A stretch of 64,000 nucleotides of DNA from the NCBI RefSeq assembly GCF_005887615.1, contig NZ_VANS01000001.1, forward strand, positions 1,351,415-1,415,414, read 5' to 3'. A program made the position numbers and the translations under genes. Of the stretch, positions 56,062-64,000 are shown piece by piece (positions within the stretch are counted from its first letter, which is position 1; each line of letters begins with the position of its first letter). The notes under the pieces were generated by a model. The model was not told the origin of the DNA. It saw only the letters and a program-made list of their open reading frames with translations, and ran no database searches. Source of the stretch: Sulfitobacter sabulilitoris (lineage in GTDB: Bacteria; Pseudomonadota; Alphaproteobacteria; Rhodobacterales; Rhodobacteraceae).

Positions 56062-57738
56062 TCAGAACAACCCTTCGACATCCCCGTCCACATTGAGCTT
56101 GATGCTCTCGGCAGAGGGCACACGCGGCAACCCGGGCATCGTCATGATCTCGCCGCAGATCGCCACGACAAAGCCCGCCCCCGCACTCAACCGCACCTCG
56201 CGTACCGGAACGCTGAACCCGGTGGGGGCCCCGCGCCGTTCGGGATCGGTGGTGAAACTGTATTGCGTCTTTGCCATACAGACCGGCAGGTGGCCATACC
56301 CCTGCGCTTCCCATTCCTTGAGTTGGTTGCGGATCTTGCTGTCCGCCAGCACCTCGTCAGCGCGGTAGATGCGCTTGGCGATGGTATCGATCTTATCGAA
56401 CAACTTCATCTCGTCGGGATAGATCGGCGCGAAATTGGCCATGTCGGCATCGGCGATCTCGGCCACGCGGGTCGCCAGATCGGCGGATCCTTCCGACCCA
56501 AGCTCCCAGTGGCGCGACAGGATCGCCTCGGATCCCTGCGCCGCCACATAGTCCTTGACCGCCTGGACCTCGGCTTCGGTGTCGGTGACGAAATGGTTGA
56601 CCGCCACGACCACCGGCACACCAAAGGATTTCACGTTTTCGATGTGCCGCCCGAGGTTCGGGCATCCCTTTTTCACCGCCTCCACGTTCTCGGCCCCCAG
56701 GTCCGCCTTGGCCACGCCGCCGTTCATCTTCATCGCGCGGACGGTGGCCACGACGACCACGCAGGCGGGCGAAAGCCCTGCCTTGCGGCACTTGATGTTC
56801 ATGAACTTCTCGGCGCCCAGGTCGGCGCCAAAGCCGGCCTCCGTCACCACGTAATCGGCCAGTTTCAGCGCCGTCGTCGTCGCGATGACCGAATTGCAGC
56901 CATGCGCGATATTGGCAAAGGGTCCGCCGTGCACGAAGGCGGGGTTGTTCTCCAGCGTCTGCACCAGGTTCGGCTGCATCGCGTCCTTCAGCAGAACGGT
57001 CATCGCGCCGTCGGCCTTGATGTCGCGGGCAAACACCGGGGATTTGTCGCGGCGGTAGGCCACGATCATGTCGCCCAGGCGCTGCTGCAGGTCCTTCAGG
57101 TCACGTGCCAGGCACAGGATCGCCATGACTTCGGACGCCACGGTGATATCGAACCCGGTCTCGCGCGGGAAACCGTTGGCCACGCCGCCCAGGCTTGCCG
57201 TGATCTGGCGCAGCGCACGGTCGTTCATGTCGAGCACACGCCGCCAGACGACCCGGCGGATGTCGATCTCAAGGTCGTTGCCCCAGTAGATATGGTTGTC
57301 GATCATCGCCGCCAGCAGGTTGTGCGCCGAAGTGATGGCATGAAAATCGCCGGTGAAGTGCAGGTTCATCTCTTCCATCGGCACGATTTGGGCATAGCCG
57401 CCGCCGGCCGCGCCACCCTTCATCCCGAAGTTCGGCCCCAACGACGCTTCGCGAATACAGACCGCCGCCTTCTTGCCGATGCGGTTGAGCCCGTCCCCCA
57501 GACCGACGGTGGTCGTGGTCTTGCCCTCCCCCGCAGGCGTCGGGTTGATCGCGGTCACGAGGATCAGCTTGCCGGTGGCGCGATCCTGTACCGAGTTGAT
57601 GAACGACTGGCTGATCTTGGCCTTGTCGTGGCCATAAGGCAGCAGATCGGCCTCGGGAATCCCAAGCTTTTCACCGATCATCTGGATCGGCTTCTTCTGC
57701 GCTTCCCGCGCAATCTGGATATCTGTCTTGAACGCCAT
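56062..57738 (-). CDS. fhs: Formate-tetrahydrofolate ligase
   Basis: A 558-residue ATP-dependent ligase. The P-loop-like [18 protein letters not shown] begins at residue 67, and [20 protein letters not shown] is diagnostic. It makes 10-formyl-tetrahydrofolate from formate; with FolD it moves one-carbon units between formate and methylene-THF, useful for oxidising or assimilating methylated compounds. The ATG at 57738 has GAGGGA upstream. It is divergent from the EF-hand gene. Confidence 0.97.
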   Translation of the reverse strand: MAFKTDIQIAREAQKKPIQMIGEKLGIPEADLLPYGHDKAKISQSFINSVQDRATGKLILVTAINPTPAGEGKTTTTVGLGDGLNRIGKKAAVCIREASLGPNFGMKGGAAGGGYAQIVPMEEMNLHFTGDFHAITSAHNLLAAMIDNHIYWGNDLEIDIRRVVWRRVLDMNDRALRQITASLGGVANGFPRETGFDITVASEVMAILCLARDLKDLQQRLGDMIVAYRRDKSPVFARDIKADGAMTVLLKDAMQPNLVQTLENNPAFVHGGPFANIAHGCNSVIATTTALKLADYVVTEAGFGADLGAEKFMNIKCRKAGLSPACVVVVATVRAMKMNGGVAKADLGAENVEAVKKGCPNLGRHIENVKSFGVPVVVAVNHFVTDTEAEVQAVKDYVAAQGSEAILSRHWELGSEGSADLATRVAEIADADMANFAPIYPDEMKLFDKIDTIAKRIYRADEVLADSKIRNQLKEWEAQGYGHLPVCMAKTQYSFTTDPERRGAPTGFSVPVREVRLSAGAGFVVAICGEIMTMPGLPRVPSAESIKLNVDGDVEGLF

Positions 57739-57963
57739 GAGAATCCCTCGTGTTGCCGCTGCGCGGCTTGGTTGACACCCCTCCATATCGCTCAATAGCT
57801 GCGGGCGCAGGGCGCAAATCCGACATTTCCCCACTCTGTTGCGGCCCTGTCGCGGGAAAGGGTTTCAGATCGGAAACCGCCACCCGGACGCCCGGGGATC
57901 GGAACATTCCGCAAAACGCCGCGTTGGGTGCCCATGATCCACCCAGTGCCTAGGGAGACCCAG

Positions 57964-58737
57964 ATGACCGAATTCACCCGCATCACCGCCGCCGTCCTGG
58001 CCGGTTTCAGCCTGTCGGGCGCCCTGCAGGCCGCATCGCATGACGCCGCCGCGATGGGCAACGTCTGCGAGGACGGCTATTCCGTCACCGATGTCAACGG
58101 CGACGGATATGTCAGCCCGATCGAACTGAACGCCTATTCCGAACGCCAGGTGGTCCAGATGGATGCCGACCAAAGCGGCAGCGTGTCGCGCGACGAATAC
58201 ATCAACTGCAACATGGCCGGGCGCAGCGCCGGGTCGCTGGACCGCTCGACCAATACCGTGGAAATGTCGGCGATCGACGCGGACGGCAATGGCGTGATCT
58301 CGATCTCGGAATTCATGACGGCGGGAACCGAATCCGCTATCGCCGCCGCCGAAGGCGATAGCGACGCCGAAACGGAGGCCCGCGCGCTGGTCCATGTCCC
58401 GCGCGGCGACCCGGACGCGCCCCTGCCCGAATTGAGCCGCGAACAGGCCGCCGCCGGCGCGGCGAAGATGTTCGTGGCGCTCGACACCGATCAAAGCAAG
58501 GACCTCAGCGAAGCCGAATGGCTTGCACCGATAATACCGCAGGTCGATATCAGCGATATCCTGACGCGCGAATTCGACATGGCCGACGCGGACGGATCCG
58601 GCGACTTGACGCAAAGCGAACTGATCGCCGCCAACGAAAAACGCGCGGCGGCGGCGCGGGCCGCAGCCGAGGAAAACGGCGAAGAGCCCTCGCCCGATGC
58701 GCCGGTGGTCTATTTCCGCTATCCCCATGTGATGTGA
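57964..58737 (+). CDS. Exported protein with five EF-hand motifs
   Basis: A 257-residue protein with a signal peptide (residues about 1-24, ending LQAA). It carries five calcium-binding loops of 12 residues: 43-54 (DVNGDGYVSPIE), 67-78 (DADQSGSVSRDE), 105-116 (DADGNGVISISE), 174-185 (DTDQSKDLSEAE, with Lys at the usual Gly) and 208-219 (DADGSGDLTQSE). GGGAGA lies upstream of the ATG. A calcium-buffering or sensing role in the periplasm is likely; no enzyme domain is seen. Confidence 0.88.
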   Translation: MTEFTRITAAVLAGFSLSGALQAASHDAAAMGNVCEDGYSVTDVNGDGYVSPIELNAYSERQVVQMDADQSGSVSRDEYINCNMAGRSAGSLDRSTNTVEMSAIDADGNGVISISEFMTAGTESAIAAAEGDSDAETEARALVHVPRGDPDAPLPELSREQAAAGAAKMFVALDTDQSKDLSEAEWLAPIIPQVDISDILTREFDMADADGSGDLTQSELIAANEKRAAAARAAAEENGEEPSPDAPVVYFRYPHVM

Positions 58738-58792
58738 CGCGCATGGGTGCCTGCGCGCGGCCTTACGCTGGCCACCGGATCGCGACGTCGTG

Positions 58793-59398
58793 TCAGGCGG
58801 CACCGCTGCGGGCGGCATCCAGATGCGCCCAGGCACGTTGATCGGGTACATGCAGCGTCACCCGGTCACCCAGCGCCACAGGGCCTTCACGCTCGACCCA
58901 AGCCGTAACGCCGCGCAGGCCCTTAGCCGCCGCCTTGAAGGCAGCGCCGTGGCCGGGCGCGTCGTGGTCGATCACGGGCGCGGGCAACACGCAGGGCCGG
59001 TTTTCCATATCCACGGTCAGGCTGGCCCCCGAGGGCATCAACAGCCGCGATGAGGGCGGCAGATGGGTGAAATCCGGGATGCCCTTAATCACCATCGACA
59101 CTCCCAGCCACGCGGGATCAAGCGCCGCCACACCCATTCCCGCGGCGATCTCGGTCATTTCCTCGGCGCTCAGCAACGAAAGCTGCCGGGTGTTCCTGAT
59201 CTGCGTGCCGCGCGGGTACTGCGATGAAACCCGGCTGCACGACGCACGCGTCAGGCCGCCGTGACTTTCGCCCGCGATCCCGGCAAAGCCGAGATCCGCA
59301 CGCGGCAGCGCCTCGGCCCTCAGGCTGGCATCACGGTCGGTGACACGACCCAGCCAGATCACGGTCCCGGTAAACCGGGTGGGCTTGAGTGCGGGCAT
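58793..59398 (-). CDS. MOSC domain-containing protein
   Basis: A 201-residue protein with a MOSC-type fold. GIAGESHGGLTR is the loop near the start, PRGTQIRNTRQLSLLSAEE follows, and LPPSSRLLMPSGASLTV with NRPC lies in the second half, where Cys binds sulfur in the MOSC family. MOSC proteins act with pyridoxal or molybdenum cofactor chemistry. I chose the ATG at 59398, since earlier in-frame codons look like shadow sequence. It lies downstream of ftsH, past a terminator. Confidence 0.8.
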   Translation of the reverse strand: MPALKPTRFTGTVIWLGRVTDRDASLRAEALPRADLGFAGIAGESHGGLTRASCSRVSSQYPRGTQIRNTRQLSLLSAEEMTEIAAGMGVAALDPAWLGVSMVIKGIPDFTHLPPSSRLLMPSGASLTVDMENRPCVLPAPVIDHDAPGHGAAFKAAAKGLRGVTAWVEREGPVALGDRVTLHVPDQRAWAHLDAARSGAA

Positions 59399-59454
59399 AT
59401 GCGGTTTCCTCGCGATGGGGGGCGGTGTTGCGCACACCATGCAAAGGGTGCGCG

Positions 59455-59487
59455 CAAAAGAAAAGGCCCCGCTCGCGCAGGGCCTTT
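59455..59487 (-). terminator. Rho-independent terminator of ftsH
   Basis: On the minus strand AAAGGCCC pairs with GGGCCTTT (8 bp, 10-nt loop), followed by TCTTTT. It begins 22 nt past the ftsH stop and precedes the MOSC gene on the same strand. It marks the end of the pal-cpoB-tilS-ftsH run. Confidence 0.85.
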
Positions 59488-59508
59488 CAATGTCTCGTCA
59501 TGTGCCAA

Positions 59509-61428
59509 TCAGGTCGAGGGTTCCGGCTCCAGCCCACCATCGGCGGGGGGCGACTTCTTGCCCTTCGCCTTCGGGATCGCCGTCACGCTGGGCGCGCTGC
59601 CCTGATCGGGCTTGTCGTCCTCGTCCGGGCCCGCGGTGGGCGGCTCGCCGTTCATCACCCGCTTGATCTCGTCGCCGGTCAGGGTCTCGTATTCCAGCAG
59701 GCCTTGCGCCAGCCGCTCGAACTCCGTCTCGTGCTCCTTGATGATGCTCACCGCGCGGTCATAGCCTTCCTGAATGAAACGGCGCACTTCTTCCTCGACC
59801 AGTTCCTTGGTGTTGGCCGACACCGAAAACCCTGCCGTATTGCCCGAATAGCCTTCGGCGGCTTCGGCATAATCGATGTTGCCGACCTTGTCGGACATGC
59901 CCCAGCGCAACACCATCGCCCGCGCCAGCGCGGAGGCTTGCTGAATATCGCCGGCCGGGCCGTTCGACACGCGGTCGGCGCCATACTTGTGGATCTCAGC
60001 CGCCTTGCCCGCCATGGTCATTGCCAGACGCTGATGACATTCGTCCTTGAACATGTTGAGCCGGTCCATTTCCGGCAGGCTCATCACCATGCCCAATGCG
60101 CCACCCCGCGGAATGATCGTCGCCTTGTAGACCGGATCGCATTTCGGCAGCATCATCCCCACCAATGCGTGACCGCTTTCGTGGTAGGCGGTCATTTCCT
60201 TCTGTTCGGGCGTCATCACCATCGACCGGCGCTCCGCGCCCATCATGATCTTGTCCTTGGCCTGTTCGAAATCGATCATCGCGACGAACCGGCGGCCCAC
60301 GCGCGCAGCCCCCAGCGCCGCCTCGTTCACGAGGTTGGCAAGGTCCGCACCCGAAAAGCCCGGCGTGCCGCGCGCGATGATGCGCAGATCGACGTCAGGG
60401 CCAAGCGGCGTCTTGCGCGCGTGCACGCCCAGGATCTTTTCACGGCCCTTGATGTCGGGGTTACCGACCGTGACCTGGCGGTCAAAGCGGCCAGGGCGCA
60501 GCAACGCGGGGTCAAGCACGTCCTTGCGGTTCGTGGCCGCGATGATGATCACGCCCTCGTTGGCCTCGAAGCCGTCCATTTCGACCAGAAGCTGGTTCAG
60601 CGTCTGCTCGCGTTCGTCATTGCCGCCGCCATAGCCCGCGCCACGCGACCGGCCCACGGCGTCGATTTCGTCGATGAACACGATGCAGGGCGCGTTTTTC
60701 TTGGCCTGCTCGAACATGTCGCGCACACGGCTTGCGCCGACACCCACGAACATCTCGACAAAGTCCGAACCCGAGATGGTGAAGAACGGCACGCCCGCCT
60801 CACCCGCGATGGCGCGCGCCAGCAGCGTCTTACCGGTGCCCGGAGGACCCTCGAGAAGCGCACCCTTGGGGATCTTGCCGCCCAGCCGCGAGAATTTCTG
60901 CGGGTTGCGCAGGAATTCGACGATCTCCTCAAGCTCTTCCTTGGCCTCGTCGATGCCCGCCACGTCGTCGAACGTGACGCGACCGTGCTTTTCGGTCAGC
61001 ATCTTGGCCTTGGATTTGCCAAAGCCCATCGCCCCACCTTTGCCGCCGCCCTGCATCCGGTTCATGAAATAGACCCAGACACCGATCAGCAGCAGGAACG
61101 GCAGCAGCGACATCAAGAAGGTCTGGAAGCCCGATTGCTGTTGCTGCTCCGCGCGGACAGGGATGTCGTTGTCTATCAAAAGCGACGTGATTTCAGCATC
61201 TTCCGGCTTGATCGCGACATAATCCGTACCATCCGAGCGGCGAAAGCGCACCTGCTCGCCATCCAGCGTGACATTGCTCACCTCGCCGGCTTCCACCGCG
61301 TTGACGAATTCCGAATAGCTGATCTCGCGGCTTTGCATCGTGCCGCCCGACCCGCTGAACAGGTTGAACAAGGCCAGGATCAGCAAAAACAGAACGACCC
61401 AGAAGGCTATGTTGCGTGCGTTGCCCAA
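59509..61428 (-). CDS. ftsH: ATP-dependent zinc metalloprotease FtsH
   Basis: A 639-residue membrane AAA protease. Two membrane helices (residues about 6-24 and 102-121) flank a periplasmic domain. The AAA domain has Walker A GPPGTGKT (194-201), Walker B in [12 protein letters not shown], and the second region of homology RPGRFDRQ. The zinc motif HESGH is at 416-420. It degrades membrane and soluble proteins, including LpxC in other proteobacteria. It lies 78 nt after tilS. Confidence 0.97.
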   Translation of the reverse strand: MGNARNIAFWVVLFLLILALFNLFSGSGGTMQSREISYSEFVNAVEAGEVSNVTLDGEQVRFRRSDGTDYVAIKPEDAEITSLLIDNDIPVRAEQQQQSGFQTFLMSLLPFLLLIGVWVYFMNRMQGGGKGGAMGFGKSKAKMLTEKHGRVTFDDVAGIDEAKEELEEIVEFLRNPQKFSRLGGKIPKGALLEGPPGTGKTLLARAIAGEAGVPFFTISGSDFVEMFVGVGASRVRDMFEQAKKNAPCIVFIDEIDAVGRSRGAGYGGGNDEREQTLNQLLVEMDGFEANEGVIIIAATNRKDVLDPALLRPGRFDRQVTVGNPDIKGREKILGVHARKTPLGPDVDLRIIARGTPGFSGADLANLVNEAALGAARVGRRFVAMIDFEQAKDKIMMGAERRSMVMTPEQKEMTAYHESGHALVGMMLPKCDPVYKATIIPRGGALGMVMSLPEMDRLNMFKDECHQRLAMTMAGKAAEIHKYGADRVSNGPAGDIQQASALARAMVLRWGMSDKVGNIDYAEAAEGYSGNTAGFSVSANTKELVEEEVRRFIQEGYDRAVSIIKEHETEFERLAQGLLEYETLTGDEIKRVMNGEPPTAGPDEDDKPDQGSAPSVTAIPKAKGKKSPPADGGLEPEPST

Positions 61429-61506
61429 GGAAACTCTCCTAATTACGGGAGGCCGGCACCAGTAGAGTGCGGCGTCTGTGCTAAGATAGACATGATCGTC
61501 GCAGGT

Positions 61507-62763
61507 TCAATGCGATAATAGTGCGGCAAAGAAGGCATCATCGCCGGGATCAAGCTCGGCGCGCCAGGCCGCGGGGTGGTTGGCAAGGGGGGCCGCGATC
61601 ACGCGGTCGCCCTCCCAGACCGCGGGCGTGCTGCGCAAGACCACATGCGGTCGCCCCGATGCGCGCCAGTCCGGGCATTGCGCCAACCCCTCATCGCCCA
61701 ACGCCCTGACGTGGATGGCGGCGTTGTCTGGCCGTCCGGCCTCGGCAGACAGACGCCACCGCGCATCCCAAAGCTCATCCGGCGCGGCCGTCTCATCCTT
61801 GACAGCGTTCAATTCGCGAAAGATCCAGATCCGGCCGCCCACGGCGTCGGCGTGACACCCGTCGACGGTGGCCCCTCGCCCGGCCTTCAACGCCTCGATC
61901 ATGCCCCGCACCGGCTCGCGGCGCGGCGGATAAGCGGCACCGCCGATCCAGCCCAGGGCCTGCACGATCAATCGCCGCGCGATTTCATCGGGCAGCGTGC
62001 GATATTTCTTGGCGTCGATCGACACGGCACCGGCATCGACGGTGATCATCTTGCGCGCCGCCAGAAAGCTGTGCCACCCCAGCGCCTTGCGCGCATCCGC
62101 CATATTCTGCGCCACCTGCGCCAATGCCTCAGGGGTAATCCCCAAAGGCTCCAGCAGCGCAAGCGCCTTGCGCGCCTTGACGCGGTCGAATTGCGGGTCT
62201 TCGTTGCTGGGATCGTCGATCCAGTCGATGTCTCGCGCGCGCAGATAGGCGCGCAATTCGGCCCGCCCGACATCCAGCATGGGCCGCATCCATGTGATCG
62301 TGTTGCGCAGCCGCCGGGGGGTCATCGCGGCCAGGCCATCCACGCCCGCGCCCCGCGCCAGCCGCATCAGCACGGTTTCCGCCTGATCGTCGCGCGTATG
62401 GCCCATCGCCACATGGGCGATGCCGTTCGCGTTGGCCCATTCACCGATCAGCCGGTAGCGCGCGGTGCGCGCGGCGTCCTGCAGATTGCCGCGCCCCGAC
62501 CAGTCGGTCCACCTTGCGACGGTGTGCGGAATGCCGCGTGCGTCGCAATACGCGGCGACCCGCGCGGCTTCGGCCTGCGAGGCCGGTCGCAGCCCGTGGT
62601 CCACCGTGATCGCGGAAACGGCCATGCCGTGCTGGCTGCGCGTGCTGTGAACAATATCCAGCAATGCCATCGAATCCCCACCTCCCGACACCGCAACGCC
62701 AATCGCCTGCGGCGGATTTGGCAGAATGTGCCGCAGAACGCGCTGCGTCGGGGAAGACATCAT
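61507..62763 (-). CDS. tilS: tRNA(Ile)-lysidine synthase
   Basis: A 418-residue enzyme that converts C34 of the AUA-reading isoleucine tRNA to lysidine. The PP-loop is SGGGDS at residues 26-31, and MGHTRDDQAETVLMRLARG is the following conserved region. The C-terminal part carries the extra substrate-recognition domains. It starts 4 nt after the cpoB stop. The ATG at 62763 is used here; the next codon is also ATG. Confidence 0.94.
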   Translation of the reverse strand: MMSSPTQRVLRHILPNPPQAIGVAVSGGGDSMALLDIVHSTRSQHGMAVSAITVDHGLRPASQAEAARVAAYCDARGIPHTVARWTDWSGRGNLQDAARTARYRLIGEWANANGIAHVAMGHTRDDQAETVLMRLARGAGVDGLAAMTPRRLRNTITWMRPMLDVGRAELRAYLRARDIDWIDDPSNEDPQFDRVKARKALALLEPLGITPEALAQVAQNMADARKALGWHSFLAARKMITVDAGAVSIDAKKYRTLPDEIARRLIVQALGWIGGAAYPPRREPVRGMIEALKAGRGATVDGCHADAVGGRIWIFRELNAVKDETAAPDELWDARWRLSAEAGRPDNAAIHVRALGDEGLAQCPDWRASGRPHVVLRSTPAVWEGDRVIAAPLANHPAAWRAELDPGDDAFFAALLSH

Positions 62764-62767
62764 CGGG

Positions 62768-63589
62768 CTACGAACATCCCAGGCTGCGCATACGGTCTGC
62801 CGCCTCCGTCGCGGAGGGCGCGGCGGGAAAGCGAACCGCCACTTCGCCCAGTGTCACGCAGGCCTCGCCGGTCTGGCCCAGGGCACCCAGCGCCGACCCG
62901 AGCTGATAAAGCGCCTGCGGCGCGAGTGCGCCCTCGGGTGCGGCGCTGAAGCTGGCCAGATAGGCGCGGGCCGCCTCGCGGGTATCGCCAAGACTGCTGA
63001 GCGCCTCTCCGCGCCGCAGATAGGCCTCGGCGGCTAGCGGTCCGCCCGGGTAGGTCTGATTGAAGGTCTCAAACTGCGCAGCGGCGCCTCGAAAGTCACC
63101 CGAGGCGAGCGCCTCCTGCGCCCGCTCGAAGTCGGCCTGTTCGCCAATCGCCATCTGCGTCCCGCCGGTGGATGGGGCCGGTGCGGGGGGCGGGGCGCCG
63201 GTCTGACCGCCGCCGCCCAGCGTCGTCGTCTCGCCCAGCGCACCGATATCGCCGCCCTCCAGTTCGACCAGCCGGAACTCGAGGTCCGCGATCCGGCGAG
63301 TGCCGTCGTCGACGATCCGATTAATCCGGTTTTCCATCTCCTCGGTCTTCGAGGTGAGGCGCTGCAATTCGCTTTCCATTGCGTTCACGCGGTCCAGAAC
63401 GCTGCCGGCCCCGGTTGTGGTGGTGGGCGCGCCGGTCGTCGACATCTCGCGTTTGAGGCGCTGAACCTCGACGAACAGCACGTTCAGTTCCTGCCGGATA
63501 TCGGCCAGCGTCTGATCGTCCTGCGCCGCCACCGCACCGGGCAGCAGCAGGGACAGGACAATCGCGAAAACCGGAAGACGAAGAGACAT
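62768..63589 (-). CDS. cpoB: Cell division coordinator CpoB (YbgF)
   Basis: A 273-residue periplasmic protein with a signal peptide (MSLRLPVFAIVLSLLLPGAV), a coiled-coil region (residues about 25-100, for example LFVEVQRLKREM), a Gly/Ala/Pro linker, and C-terminal TPR repeats (residues about 150-260, for example RAQEALASGDFRGAAAQFE). It couples Tol-Pal with septal peptidoglycan synthesis in E. coli. It lies 10 nt after pal. The ATG at 63589 starts the signal peptide. Confidence 0.93.
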   Translation of the reverse strand: MSLRLPVFAIVLSLLLPGAVAAQDDQTLADIRQELNVLFVEVQRLKREMSTTGAPTTTTGAGSVLDRVNAMESELQRLTSKTEEMENRINRIVDDGTRRIADLEFRLVELEGGDIGALGETTTLGGGGQTGAPPPAPAPSTGGTQMAIGEQADFERAQEALASGDFRGAAAQFETFNQTYPGGPLAAEAYLRRGEALSSLGDTREAARAYLASFSAAPEGALAPQALYQLGSALGALGQTGEACVTLGEVAVRFPAAPSATEAADRMRSLGCS

Positions 63590-63599
63590 GACATGCACC

Positions 63600-64000
63600 T
63601 TAGCTTGACAGACCACCGGCCAGCACGGTCACCGCGCGGCGGTTCTTGGCATAGCAGGCCTCGACGCTGCAAACTTCGATCGGGCGCTCCTTGCCATAGC
63701 TGATGGTTCTGAGCCGCGCCCCCGACACGCCCTTGGACACAAGGTATTCGCGCGCCGAATTCGCGCGCCGCTCGCCCAGCGCGATGTTGTATTCGCGGGT
63801 GCCCTGCTCGTCGGCGTGGCCTTCGATGATGGCGGTGAAATCGGCGTTCTGCATCAGCCAGGCCGCCTGGTTGTCCAGCGTGGCGCGGCCCTCGGGCGTC
63901 AGGTTCGACTGATCGACGGGAAACAGCACCCGGTCGCCCACGGCCTGCTGGAAATAGGCCACCGACCGCGGGTCGGATGCGCTGCCGGGTGCAAAGGCGC
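63600..64000 (-). CDS. pal: Peptidoglycan-associated lipoprotein Pal, N-terminal part missing
   Basis: The frame stays open to the window edge, so the signal peptide, lipobox and first residues are missing. The OmpA-like domain is complete: VLFPVDQSNLTPEGRATLD, ITIIEGHAD-type motif reading AIIEGHADEQGTREYN, and LGERRANSAREYL, then ISYGKERP and NRRAVTVL. It anchors the outer membrane to peptidoglycan in the Tol-Pal system. A GTG at 63960-63962 is internal and not the start. Confidence 0.93.
   Translation of the reverse strand, partial: AFAPGSASDPRSVAYFQQAVGDRVLFPVDQSNLTPEGRATLDNQAAWLMQNADFTAIIEGHADEQGTREYNIALGERRANSAREYLVSKGVSGARLRTISYGKERPIEVCSVEACYAKNRRAVTVLAGGLSS

Noticed and set aside
57739-57963. 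Riboswitch in front of fhs
   Set aside because: I could not find a conserved folate or other riboswitch core. Only a short GGTTTC/GAAACC inverted repeat is visible, which is not specific.
59389-61518. 709-codon plus-strand frame opposite ftsH
   Set aside because: Shadow of ftsH, which has every expected motif in the opposite frame.

Overview
This is a GC-rich chromosomal segment of an alphaproteobacterium, most likely a member of the Rhodobacterales (Roseobacter group). That placement is an inference from the gene families and order: a tad/flp pilus locus with an OmpA-like protein where CpaD would be expected, the ctaC-ctaB-(small ORF)-ctaG-ctaE oxidase operon, a pal-cpoB-tilS-ftsH run, a folD/fhs pair, two-subunit CoA transferase genes, and ligase-associated repair genes. 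I see no phage, insertion sequence, tRNA, rRNA or CRISPR array. The window is cut inside an MBOAT acyltransferase gene on the left and inside pal on the right.

Layout. 1-1.2 kb: an O-acyltransferase pair (MBOAT end plus SGNH-like partner). 1.2-6.6 kb, minus strand: ptsP (enzyme I-Ntr), lysC, an SDR, a DUF1178 protein and a Nudix hydrolase. 6.7-9.3 kb: modABC molybdate transporter, joined by ATGA overlaps. 9.3-12.8 kb: EcsC, a GNAT, a flavin reductase and a membrane ferric-reductase-like flavoprotein followed by a tiny membrane ORF. 12.8-16.2 kb: a SulP anion transporter, divergent from an uncharacterised beta-helix membrane protein. 16.3-18.4 kb: mtnP, a LysE-type exporter and apt, a plausible adenine salvage set. 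18.4-21.5 kb: a FAD-linked 2-hydroxyacid dehydrogenase, an exported metallo-beta-lactamase-fold protein and a RimJ-like GNAT. 21.5-28.4 kb, minus strand: M16 protease, thrC, SURF1, then the cytochrome c oxidase genes ctaE, ctaG, a 55-residue ORF, ctaB and ctaC. 28.6-34 kb: tldD, dprA and topA. 34.2-36.9 kb: scoA and scoB separated by a LOV-domain (blue-light) histidine kinase gene, then a small GNAT.

37-50.3 kb: a lytic transglycosylase, then a tad (Flp pilus) locus: two short pilin-like genes (one only 58 codons), cpaB, the secretin, an OmpA-like lipoprotein, cpaE, cpaF, tadB, tadC, a TadD-like and a second TPR lipoprotein, the prepilin peptidase, a 28-residue micro-ORF bridging two ATGA overlaps, and an AAA ATPase. 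50.3-54.8 kb: a 3-hydroxyisobutyrate-dehydrogenase-like enzyme, a triple 29-bp palindromic repeat, a ligase-associated helicase and its endonuclease partner PdeM, and a thioesterase. 55-57.7 kb, minus strand: folD and fhs (one-carbon metabolism). 58-58.7 kb: an exported protein with five EF-hands. 58.8-64 kb, minus strand: a MOSC protein, ftsH, tilS, cpoB and pal.

Most of the window is housekeeping. The points most worth a second look are the LOV kinase inside the CoA-transferase gene pair (with a substituted phosphoacceptor motif), the palindrome around the scoA promoter, the non-canonical Flp prepilin motifs and hidden small ORFs of the tad locus, the beta-helix membrane protein, the 29-bp palindromic tandem repeat, and a short AT-core/GC-rich motif that recurs in four intergenic regions.
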